The notes under the pieces are model-generated. The model worked only from the letters and a program-made list of their open reading frames with translations. It was not told the DNA's origin and did not search any database. Made by a program: the position numbers and the translations under genes. Below, piece after piece: positions 12,400-22,876 of a stretch of 64,000 nucleotides of DNA. Where the stretch lies: NCBI GenBank assembly GCA_003254905.1, contig QANU01043079.1, positions 82,702 to 146,701 on the forward strand, written 5' to 3'. The DNA is from Nissolia schottii. Its lineage: Eukaryota > Streptophyta > Magnoliopsida > Fabales > Fabaceae. Each line of letters opens with the position of its first letter. Positions within the stretch are counted from its first letter, which is position 1.

Positions 12400-13750
12400 G
12401 GTTTACTTGAGAATTTCTCTGCCAATTATCAGCAACATTTGTTAGCAGAATCTGCGTAGGGAAGCTTGGAATGTGACTAAAAATGCATACAGAAACAAGA
12501 GGCAAACATAAGGCATAATATTCTTCTTCTACAGGGTAAAGAAGCCTTAATAGTCCTTGCTTACAGTGAAACAAAGCAAGCTTTCAACTCTTGTGAATAA
12601 TTTATTCAGCAGATAAGAATATTCTGTCATGTAGTTAGTGGCTGAAAAGGGCCACTGAAGGCAAAATGATAGGTAAGTTTCTGGTTCAAGAAGACAATGA
12701 TAGTCTTCTTTCTTGCATTGGCTTCCACTTTTAACTGTGGATGATGTTAAATGACAGCTTCATTGTTTAACTGCATTCATATATTGCAGTGAAGGTTCTT
12801 GCTTCATTGGAGCACACGCATTAGAATTGTTAGTCAGAATTAAGTGTGCCTAACTCAACTTTAATCATGGGACATGGGAGAAGGTTGTCTAAGCTCTTAT
12901 AAAGGCTATATTATAATCCCTCAGTTTGCATATTAAACACGGGATAAGTCTGATATCATCTTAAAATCGAGCGGGTCTAAACTTAAAAAAACTAGGTAGT
13001 GGGGCTGCCTAAGCTCTTATAAAGGTTTTATTCACCATTTCTCTATGCAAAGTCATACTTAATCCACGAAATTATCAGCAAATTAGAACCAGGGTATCAG
13101 AACAGGTAATCACCACATTGCTCCATAACAACAGGAAAACATTTTCATCAATTCAATTAACATGAAACAATAAATAAATAAATACTAGCTCCATATTGGA
13201 ATGGATCAGAGAGGCTCCAAATAGCCCCTATATGCATACTCTAAAAAGAGGCACAGGAAATTAAACAAGCCCCAAAGGCTCATGTACATATGAGAAAAAT
13301 TAGAATGAAATGAGGAAGAATATGAAGGAAGGATGCATACATACATGCGTGAAGGGAAAAGTGGTTTGAGCCTTTGATAAAGTGAATTGAAAGAAGCAAG
13401 TAAATACGCAGAGTCTAGCAACAGAAATCGATAGGCAAGAAGGAATATATGTATCTGAGAATCTAAGAATAGTTATATAAAAACAATGAGAATAAAATAA
13501 AATGCAGTGCGCTGCTAAGTCTGAGTGAGTGAGTGAGTGAGTGTTGAGTTGTGCAAAGGCAACAAAAGTGGATATATTCAGAGAAGGAAAGAGAGAGGAT
13601 GTGGAAAGCTCGTGAGTGACATGGAAGTCACGGACTAACCATAGGTAGATTGATAATCGATGTAAGGTGCTTGCTTCGACGTGGCACCACGACGTCGTTT
13701 TTGCGATGAGAGGGGTCATTCATTGCAGGTATTGAATTGAAGGGGGTTGG
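12400..13750 (-). promoter_or_regulatory. Probable 5' leader (with possible intron) and promoter of the acidic protein gene
   Basis: On the minus strand a CT-rich stretch containing (CACT)n at 13521-13543 resembles a transcribed plant leader. A candidate intron acceptor sits just before the coding start near 12420. No coding exon is supported. Exact transcription start and intron ends cannot be fixed from sequence. Confidence 0.35.
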
Positions 13751-16700
13751 TTACAAAAGATTTTCGTATTTAATGCCAAATGCCACGCGATGCCTACTAT
13801 TCTTTTCTTTCCTACACGTACACATATAATATACTTATCTTTTTTTTTTTTCTTTTTCGTATTGTTAAACAAAAATTAATTTTGATACAATCATAGTATG
13901 TATTAATAAAATCTTACTAAAGTAAGATTTTTTTATGCAGGGAATATAATGGTTAAATATTTTTATTTATTTATTTATATGATAATATATAATAAGTTAA
14001 CAATGTAAGTTTTTTGTTTTTTCCATTATTATTAGAACATTTTTTTTTTTAAATTTGGTTCATCGATCATAATATAAAGTCGTTGTATTTGTACAAGAAT
14101 GAATGTATTCATTCATATTCCTTAAATAAGAGCCAACCTAAATAAAAACAAGTTCTAAAATAAGAAGTGGGTTGCTGATGTTGGGTTTTAAAATAGGGTT
14201 TTGTTGACGATGGTTAACGAATTAAAAAAAAATGCTAACAAATATATTTAGAGCAATTGTAAGATATATAAAGTAAAAAATATTTTATTGTATAGTAAAT
14301 TTTTTTAATTTATAAAGTATTAGATATATTGAAAATAATTAAATATTTTTACTTTAAACTTCTTAATATATTATTGATCAAAGACAATTCACAAGAGATC
14401 ATAAATAAAATATATAATTAATTAATACTTAGTATTATAAAATTATTTTGTATAAGTTTAATTGTTATGTATGGGATGTAAAAAAAATAATACAATCATA
14501 CAATTATATATTATCATATCAATAAATATAAATCTCATTTACAATATCTCAAAAATATATAATTAAATGATAATGTAAAACTCTTTTATATTCAAAAGCA
14601 CATCACAATTAAACTCATTTCATATTGACAAAGAAAAATACGTACGACTCAATAAAAAAAAATGTTTTTCAGAATTCTTAACGGAATGCCTGAAAATTAG
14701 GAAAAGAGAATACCGTTCAAAACTTCAAATCATCTAAACTGCGACCCTGAGATTGTCGTTTCTTCATGTTAGTTCTCTTCCACTCGTGCAAGCAAGAATA
14801 AGATTGAGAGTAGTTTTATTACTTGGCTATCATAACCAGCATGGTAATTCCCAATCCATATTTCTTACTTTTAAAAAAATTGGAATATTTGCCATTCTTT
14901 ATGTCCACTTATAAATATATGTTTCAAAAATTTTCGCAAATCATTTGTCTTGTAAGAATGTTTTATTTCATCTTTATTTTATCTCTTTAACTAAATTTAA
15001 TATTTGTAATTGATAAAAAGGAAAAATAATTTAATAAAGTTGATTTTATTTATATCTGAGTTGATTTAATATATATCCTAATGCTTGTGAAAAACCTCAA
15101 AATATGCTTATAATTTACTTGAGTATAGTATTGTGTATTGTTGTGTGATGTGAGACATGTTCTCTTCCCATGGCCTTGGTGCGTATCCTCTTCTCTACAA
15201 CAACAGAGAATGAACATAAATATTTTTCCTCATTATGAATCCTCTTACATTTATTGCGTACACTTAACTTTTGAACCACTACTTTGTATCCTGTCGTTGC
15301 CGCATAACTTCACCGACATCCCAGTCGTATGTATAATCAAGCAAAATAGCAGAAAAACCAAACTATCGAGTTATTCGAAAATTGGATAATCAATTATGCG
15401 TATAAACCTCTTAACAATTGTTTGTTAAAATAAATAAAACCCATTTAATTTAACCATAGCACATACCACTTTTTTTCTTTGTAGTAGTAGTACACAAATT
15501 ACCAAAACAGAAAGCTTGTGAGTGTTGTTTAACTCACTTAGTCCCATATGCCAGCCATACATTTGTATGCAAAATAAGTATCCTATAATGTCTGAATTTA
15601 TGGATGATTGATGACGACAAAGGCTCACATAACAGAACACAGGCCAGCATATGATGAATGACCCGGTACCATTACAAAACGGGTACGGCATATGTGTAAG
15701 CATCAAATAAAGATTGGCATTGAATGCCTTTCTGTATCTGGACCTAAGTGTTCAACCATGAATGTAAATGCAACTCAAATCTGATTCACCAATTCCCATT
15801 CCCCAACCACAACAATAGCGTGCGTGTCACAAACACTTATATTACATTAGAAATTTTCTAGAAATCAATTAATTTACACATATTTAAATAAAATGTTTAA
15901 GTATTTAGATTAAATTGTCCTTCAATTAGTTAGAGAAATTATTATGAAAAATTATAATATAATTAATAAAAAGTAAAAAGTTGACAATAAATAAATGTAT
16001 AATTGAAATAATAATAATTAATATTATTTTTAATTTAATTAAATAATAATTAATTTTTGACAAAATTTTAGATAAAATGTAACATTTAAGAGAGAATGTA
16101 GTATAATCATATTCCTTCACATATGTTTAATAAGAATTCAATTGTTATGTGTTATCATTACTAAGTCAAGCCCAAAAGTTTACTTAGTTTTATTTAGATT
16201 ATTAAATTTAACTCCATGTCATTTTTTAGTTAAATTTGAGTTATACTTCAAATTAACTTATCCTGAGCTAAAGTCATATAATTGTTTTAAAATTTATATA
16301 TCTTTTCATAATTAGTGATAAATGATTAGAATTTTGCGCTTTAATAATAATCTTTACAAAACACAATGTTATTTTGAATTGATATAATTTATTTTATAAT
16401 ATGTATGATAAAATATCTCCTAAATTTAGTTTATCAAACATAAAACTTACTATTTGTGATGTCTAAATTTTACTATGTTATTTAATTAAATATTGCTCGG
16501 TAGAAGTGTGTCCTCGAGAACATTTAACTGACCAAGTAACCATAAGCTGCTGGATGGACCAAATCCCACTTTTCATAATTATGTAACATAACCTGAAAAC
16601 CTCTCAGTAGGTAGTAAGACGATGTTAACAGTTAATTAATGCACTTTTTGGTGCTCCAAATCAAAATGTTTCATCACTGAAACACTTGTGTCAGCTGCCC

Positions 16701-17729
16701 TAACAAACTAACCGAAACCTCAAAGGGGGAGGAAAAAATGGGGAATTTGTGTTTTTTTTGGAGTGTTAAAGTGTGAATGAACAATAAATGAGGTCACTAG
16801 GCGCGTATGCTGTCGTGTAGACTCCGTGATATATCCCTTCGAGGCTGCAATTGCATTGCATTAGCTCATCATCCATTCTGAATTCTCTGATCGATGCACA
16901 TAAAATCTTAATCTTGTAGAATACGAAAACAGGACTCTCTGACACACCACTTTCTCATTGCCCTTCACATCTTCCTTCCTATCTCGTTTTTGCAATGCAT
17001 CCCATCCCATCAGTACTATCAAAACATTAGAAACTTAATTTATAAATTTATTTTTATTAATCACATTTAAATTTTTTTTATTTTATTATTAAAAATATTA
17101 AATGAATAAGTTTATTTGTAGATTAATTAATTAAGTTTTTTTAAACATGCTCTTTTCAACACATGATCTTTATATTTTCTTAAAAATTGATTCTCAACTT
17201 ACTCTATATATTGAATAAATAAAAAGTAGCTACATATAATATTTTAAAATCTTAAAAAAGTAATAATAATTCTTTACTTAGAGTATATACTATCGTTCTT
17301 TTCACACCCGATTGTTAGTTTCCGTTTCTCTGACATTTTACAATAACATAAAAGGAAAGAAAAGATATATGCAGGAAAGAAGATACCTAGGGGATTTATG
17401 CTAGTTTGCATCTAAGGTTAAAAAATGCAGTACATAAAGAAATACGAATAGACATGGAGATACACAATACAAAACAAGACAAGCCATTTTATAAGTCAAA
17501 AAAGAAAAAGAAAAAGAAGAAGAAGAAGAAGAAAGCCAGAAATATGTACTATTATATACTTGCTAAATCCCTATACCATATATAATAAATACATGGTGAC
17601 AGTGAGAGGAGAGGAATATAAATATATATATATATATATATATGTAATTAATTGAAGTCAAGTCATACACTATTTTTTTTTATTATTATTATTACCAAAA
17701 TGATGGGAGTCTAACTCTTCCCTTTGAAG
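13751..17729. other. AT-rich intergenic DNA
   Basis: Long AT-rich spacer with poly-A/T tracts. The right end includes the 3' UTR of the EPFL2-like gene. Simple repeats lie at 17499-17534 (GAA-rich) and 17622-17643 (TA). I see no gene or bounded transposon. Confidence 0.6.
17499..17643. repeat. Two microsatellites: (GAA)n and (TA)n
   Basis: GAA/AAAAAG-type repeats at 17499-17534 and TA repeats at 17622-17643, in the 3' flank of the EPFL2-like gene. Confidence 0.9.
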
Positions 17730-18337
17730 TCAAGGATTGAAGAAGTAGTCCCCACACTTGCACTTCCAACTCATGGGCTTGTAGTTAGAAAGGTCATCTC
17801 CTCTTGAGTTGTAAGTAATGGCTGCTCCTGAATAATGGCTTCCATGGCTTTGAACTCTAGGAGGTGTAACCGGCACTTGAACCGCTTCACAGTGGCCGCA
17901 GTTTCTGCATCTTCCTTCACACTTGGGAGGCCTTGACCCTATCACCCTTACCTTAGCCACAAGCACATATCCCTGCTCCTTTTACAAATTATATTTAGAT
18001 ACATTAATTTAACAACAACGTTACTTACGGCATAGAAAGAATTCACTTCATGGTTCTTGATTTTATTGTACCTTAGAAACTTGAATGGGATTGGAAACTG
18101 CCCTTCCTGCATGCATGTTACATACAAACACAAATAAAGAATAAGCAAAAAAAATAGATAAAGGCTTAATTAGGAGGAGTGATAATAAGTAAATAGTGGT
18201 TTACCTTCAGCAATGAATAGAGGATGGGAGGAGGAGAATAAAGGAGGAGAGGAAGCAAAGAGAATGAGGCAGTAGTATGTGATGAATAACGTTTGTCTAT
18301 ATTTGTGCCAACAGGCGCTAATTCGAGTGCTGCTCAT
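17730..18337 (-). CDS. EPFL2-like secreted cysteine-rich signalling peptide precursor, 136 aa
   Basis: Three exons on the minus strand: 18337-18205, 18106-18072 (only 35 nt) and 17972-17730. Junctions are GT-AG and in phase, giving 136 residues. The ATG begins MSSTRISACWHKYRQTLFIT, with a hydrophobic signal region at about residues 15-34. The mature C-terminal domain has VIGSRPPKCEGRCRNCGHCE, a loop with RGDDLSNYKP, and ends MSWKCKCGDYFFNP. That is six cysteines in the EPF/EPFL spacing, and the GSRPPxC...CRNCGHCEA and NYKPMSWKCKCG motifs match the EPFL1-3 branch best, EPFL2 in particular. Family knowledge: EPFL peptides are apoplastic ligands for ERECTA-family and TMM receptors; EPFL2 acts in leaf margin and ovule patterning. 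A GAAT-type microsatellite lies in its 5' leader. Confidence 0.92.
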
Positions 18338-18944
18338 CTTCTAAGAGGGACTGCAGAAGAATGGCAGTGTGTATGTGTAAGTTAAAACTAGTAAGGAGCT
18401 TGGTGGAAGGGTGAGTGAATGAATGAATGAATGAATGAGTGAACGAACGAACGAATGGATAGTGGTAGCTAAGTAGAAAGAGAGAGGTGGCAGTGAAAGG
18501 GGGTGAAATTTCTGAAAAAGGTGTCCCAAGATGGGGTCACGCTATTGAATGCGAGGTGATAACCCGTTTTACCCTCCTTTTTTAATTATTTCCCCATCAG
18601 TTGATAAATTTGGACGGCAAAAAGGTTGATTTTCAATTTTGGATGTTGAAAGATCACAAATACTTTTATTGTGGTCTTCATCTATCGTGTTTGAAATATA
18701 TATTCTTGATCACACCCGTACGTATGGTAGTAGTAGCTGGGCACCTCGTTTAAAGAGCCTCCAAAAACAACTAGTTGAATGATTTCGAACTAAGATGTGA
18801 GAGCATAGCGGGGAGGGATTCAAAAGTCAGGCACATTAGCTAAGTTACGAACATGAGAATACGAGAGAAAAACCAAAAACAGAGAACGGAGTTCGAAGAA
18901 AACGAGTATGATGACAACTTCATTGGTTTCCCTCTTTTATTTTT
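18338..18944 (-). promoter_or_regulatory. 5' leader and proximal promoter of the EPFL2-like gene
   Basis: The minus-strand leader is CT-rich and contains the simple repeat at 18411-18458. It runs directly into a transposon insertion at 18945, only about 0.6 kb from the start codon. No specific control element was identified. Confidence 0.45.
18411..18458 (+). repeat. GAAT/GAAC tetranucleotide microsatellite
   Basis: Repeats of GAAT shifting to GAAC, lying in the presumed 5' UTR of the EPFL2-like gene. Confidence 0.9.
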
Positions 18945-19574
18945 GGGTTAATTATGTTTTTGGTCCCTGTAAAATTTGAAAGTTTGATTTTAGTCCCTGC
19001 ATAAAAGTTTTAGTCTCTGCAAAATTGTAAAATTAGGTTTTAGTCTGTGGGGTGGGTGAGAGTTGACTGTGCTGACGTGGCGCTGACGTGNNNNNNNNNN
19101 NNNNNNNNNNNNNNNNNNNNNNNNNNNNNNNNNNNNNNNNNNNNNNNNNNNNNNNNNNNNNNNNNNNNNNNNNNNNNNNNNNNNNNNNNNNNNNNNNNNN
19201 NNNNNNNNNNNNNNNNNNNNNNNNNNNNNNNNNNNNNNNNNNNNNNNNNNNNNNNNNNNNNNNNNNNNNNNNNNNNNNNNNNNNNNNNNNNNNNNNNNNN
19301 NNNNNNNNNNNNNNNNNNNNNNNNNNNNNNNNNNNNNNNNNNNNNNNGGGTGGGGTCAGAATTGGGTTTGGGACATGGGTCTGGGTTGAGTTTTGGGTTA
19401 TGCCACATGGCATCTCACGTGGCGCACCGCGTCAGCGCTTCGTCAACTCGGTCAACCCTCACCCCACCCCAGGGACTAAAACCTAATTTTACAATTTTGC
19501 AAGGACTAAAACTTTTATGCATGGACTAAAACCAAACTTTCAAATTTTACAGGGACCAAAAATATAATTAACCC
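18945..19574. mobile_element. Mutator-like long-TIR element, copy 1 (interrupted by a gap)
   Basis: The arms start GGGTTAATTATG and stay complementary for at least 140 bp, with repeated words such as TTTTAGTCCCTG, TTTTGGTCCCTGTAAAATTT and a CTGACG block. The exact 9-bp repeat TTTATTTTT flanks it at 18936-18944 and 19575-19583. A 9-bp duplication with long terminal inverted repeats is the hallmark of Mutator-like elements. The centre is the N gap at 19091-19347, so the cargo is unknown. The same ends occur at 21438-22520 and from 63867. Confidence 0.9.
19091..19347. other. Assembly gap (257 N)
   Basis: A run of N inside the long-TIR element. Strong hairpin potential of the arms may explain the failure to assemble. 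Apparent open frames across it have no meaning. Confidence 0.99.
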
Positions 19575-19583
19575 TTTATTTTT

Positions 19584-20320
19584 TTAGTACAAGTGTAGTG
19601 GTTCTCAAACATTCAATTTTTTTTCTAAACGTTTCTAGGAGAGAAAAAGCACACTAACCAGTGACACATTTAGAAAATTTAAGTTGTGTGACCTAAATTA
19701 TATAAGTATAATAAATTTTTATTTTAATGTGAGTGCAATGTTAATTAATTAGTGGAGGCAAGATTCATTATCAAACAAGTACAAAACTCTCAATATATTC
19801 ATATTTTAGTTTTAGTGAAAAATTTACAAATTTCAGTTGGGGCAAATGCCCCCCACAATTCAATACATGCACGATGCATCTTTCAGCAATAATATGTGAT
19901 GGCAATTAAAAGAAGTGTATTATTTATATACTATTTCATTTTAAACATTCACAATATCTCACTCACCCAATACATAAGACTCGCTGCACTTTTTTACTTT
20001 ATTTTTTTCCTTTTTCCACAAGGTGTATAATGTCTTTTCAACTTTTGATGTACAAATATCATCTTTTCAGTTGAAATGAACAACTTTAAAATAATTACAT
20101 ACACAATAGTTTGAAATCCATGGTGAGTCTTATCATGATAGACCACACACTTTTATGTGGATGAATCTTATTTCAGTTTTTCCAGTGTTATGCTAGATTA
20201 TGGCACTTAAAAAATGTTAATCTTTATATGATGAGGATTATATATTCATCACAATACTTTATAATTACACACAAAATTCTCTTAAAATAAATTCTCAATT
20301 GATAAGGTATCCAAACTTAA
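19584..20320. other. AT-rich spacer between two transposons
   Basis: Nothing coding or bounded is seen between the first Mutator-like copy and the Tourist-like MITE. Confidence 0.6.
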
Positions 20321-20660
20321 GGCTATGTTGGGGAGAATGAAAATGGAGAGAGTGATAAGGAGTGAAATGGGGAGTCACACTAAGTAACCGTTGTTTGAAA
20401 TTCATTCAAGAGGAGAGAGAAAAATGATCATGGAGGGATACCTTATGCTTCCATCGCCTCTCAAAACCCCCCACAATTGATGTCCCTCCTAAATGAGGGT
20501 CAAAGAAGGATTGTCTCACAATTGTCCATTCCATACCTTCTTAAATTTGTTTTACATCCAAATAAGAGTGTCTTATTAATGTCTCTTCCCTGCTTATCTC
20601 TCCCTTAGAATCCATTAATAACCATGTCCTTCCATCATTTAAAAACATTCAAACATAGCC
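20321..20660. mobile_element. Tourist-like (PIF/Harbinger) MITE, 340 bp
   Basis: Starts GGCTATGTT and ends AACATAGCC in partly degraded inverted arms, flanked by TAA at 20318-20320 and 20661-20663. The short TIR beginning with GGC and the 3-bp TAA duplication fit PIF/Harbinger MITEs. No coding capacity. Confidence 0.65.
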
Positions 20661-20663
20661 TAA

Positions 20664-21428
20664 GAGCCGGGACAAGAATGCATACATAGCTTGGTAGATT
20701 TTGTTACTACGGCGAGCATAGGAAACATTAATAATGCATCTCCTTTCCACTGTGGTCTTAGTCATCATCAACTCCGTCTCTTTTGTTACGCAAAGATGTT
20801 GGAATGGTGGGTCAGTTAGCTGCTACATAGCTTATTTGAAAAGCTTGACTAGTCTAAGAAATAGTAAGGACCCACTGAATTCCACCGCCGTTTACTATTA
20901 GTCATCATGTGCCACTGCTTGCTTTCACTACGAACAGCAAATAACAGGTAGAAGATGAGGAGAATCTATAATGTATCCCATAGATACCCTTTTTCATGCA
21001 TTCTCTAAATTTACCACTTCACAATCACGGGTGAATGTCATAAATGGAGTGCATATATTCATTAATGACATTTAATATTAACTACATATACTATAAAGCA
21101 TAAGTTGTAAAAGGAAAATGATGCCAACCTTTGAGCTTTGTTGTCTTGCAACTTTTAAGCTTTATACCATTTAAAAGTTAAACATAAATTATCTTCTTTT
21201 TTTTCGCATTAGGGATAACCCAACTATTATTCCACATAATCATCTCAGTTAGTTATATACATTTATAGTCAGTTAAGTTAGTTATCCGTAATTAGTTGGT
21301 GACCACTTGTATATAAATTCAATCCTTACATTCAATGACACGACAAATTGAATTCTCTCATTTCTGAATTACATTTCCTCTCTATCATTAGTGCAGAAAA
21401 TGAGTCATCAAGGGATACAAAAATGTAA
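20664..21428. other. Intergenic spacer
   Basis: No supported gene. AT-rich DNA between the MITE and the second Mutator-like copy. Confidence 0.6.
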
Positions 21429-21437
21429 TTTAAATTT

Positions 21438-22520
21438 GGGTTAATTATGCTTTTAGTCCCTGTAAAATTTGAAAGTTTGGTTTTAGTCCCTGTATGAAAG
21501 TTTTAGTCCCTGCGAAAATTGAAAGTTTGTTTTTACTCTCTGAAGTTGGATGAGAGTTTGATTGTGCTGACGTGGCCGCTAATGGCGCTAACGCGGCATG
21601 CCACATAGGATGTCACGTGGCATAACCCAAAATAATAAAACCTGACCCATACCCGAATTGCCCACCCAACCTGACCCGGATTTAATTTAAAAAAAAATAC
21701 AAACAACCCCCTTTACCAGCCCCCTTACCCGTACCCCCACCCCATCCTCTCATCTCTCTCTCAAGCCCCACCCACCCCACCCCATCGTTGTCTCTCCCCG
21801 CTGCTCCTCTCCGTCGCCATCGTCCTCCTTGCCTCGTCGCCTCGCAACCTCTGCTCGCGTTGCTCGCCTCACTGCTTCCTCCTTGCCTCGGCCCAGATCC
21901 AAGCTCCGGCCGGCAACCTCGCGACCTCTGCTCGCGTGCTCATCGTGTCGCCTCTGCCTTCCTCCTCGCCTCGGCCTAGATCCGCCTCTCTTTTCCTCTC
22001 GCGAGGCTTCCCAGATCTGCTCGTTTGCGTCTCACGGCTTACCACCAGGTCCGCCCTGTGTTCCTTGTGGCTAGCGTTTCTTCTCCGCGCATCCGCCTGC
22101 CGCCAGCACCACCGTCGTTCGCCCGACAGCTTGCATTGCTATTGTTGTTGTTTTTTGCTTTGCTGGGTTTCTCATTGGTGGGGTGGGGTGACGGCGGCGA
22201 TGGGGTGGGTGGGGTTACGGAGAGAGATGAGAGGAGACAGATGGTGGGGTGGGTGGGGTTAGAGAGAAAGATGAGAGAAGAGAGAAGCTGGGGTTAAGGG
22301 AAATTTTATTTTTAAATTTAAATCAAACTGAGTTGGGTCATGGGTAAAATTTCAAAATTTTGGGTTATGCCACGTGGGAGGGGCCACGTCAGCGTAGTCA
22401 ACTCCCATCCAGCTCCAGGGGCTAAAAACAAACTTTCAATTTTTGCAGGGACTAAAACTTTTATACAGGGACTAAAACCAAACTTTCAAATTTTACAAGG
22501 ACTAAAAACATAATTAAGCC
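21438..22520. mobile_element. Mutator-like long-TIR element, copy 2 (1083 bp) with GC-rich interior
   Basis: The arms match copy 1, and an exact 9-bp duplication TTTAAATTT lies at 21429-21437 and 22521-22529. Inverted complementarity continues inward well beyond the AT-rich ends: CT-rich CCCACCCCACCCCATC near 21770 pairs with GATGGGGTGGGTGGGG near 22200. About 400 bp in the middle (roughly 21790-22190) is unusually GC- and CT-rich and unlike the surroundings. Open frames there are Arg/Pro/Ser/Leu-rich and recall no family, so I do not call a gene. A captured host fragment, as in Pack-MULEs, is possible. Confidence 0.92.
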
Positions 22521-22529
22521 TTTAAATTT

Positions 22530-22876
22530 TAACCCACGATATAAAGTATTCGATTTTACTTGAGGTGAGATTTCCACATAATCTGATCACTAAAACAGGA
22601 GAAAAGGAAAAGAAAACAAAGCTTTTTGTTTCTATTGATATTAAAAAATCAATTTATAAGTTACAGAAGAGCCAAAATTTATTGTACAATGATACACCCC
22701 ACTCTAGTAATCTACCTTTGATGTTGCCCTACTTCTGTTATCTAAGCCTTCTTCTTCCGGTCTGCAAAAGGTGAGGTGGGTTGGAAAGTCCACAATCACC
22801 CCCCTTTCTCCTATCTCTCAATTGAAAAAATTGGCATTACCCTGCCCCAATTAGGAGAGGGCAATATGGGAAAATT
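22530..22876 (-). other. 3' UTR region of the alpha/beta hydrolase gene
   Basis: Lies between the transposon's right target duplication and the hydrolase stop codon. It probably holds the transcript's 3' UTR; no coding signal. Confidence 0.5.

Noticed and set aside
18341-18529. Possible upstream coding start for the EPFL2-like gene
   Set aside because: It has no ATG, ends in a stop before the real ATG at 18337, and reflects a GAAT-type microsatellite.
19033-19529. Open frames running through the first gap
   Set aside because: They consist mostly of unknown residues with transposon-arm translation at each end.
21788-22297. Overlapping frames in the GC-rich part of the Mutator-like element
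   Set aside because: Arg/Pro/Leu-rich in every frame, as expected from GC/CT-rich DNA; no domain recognised.
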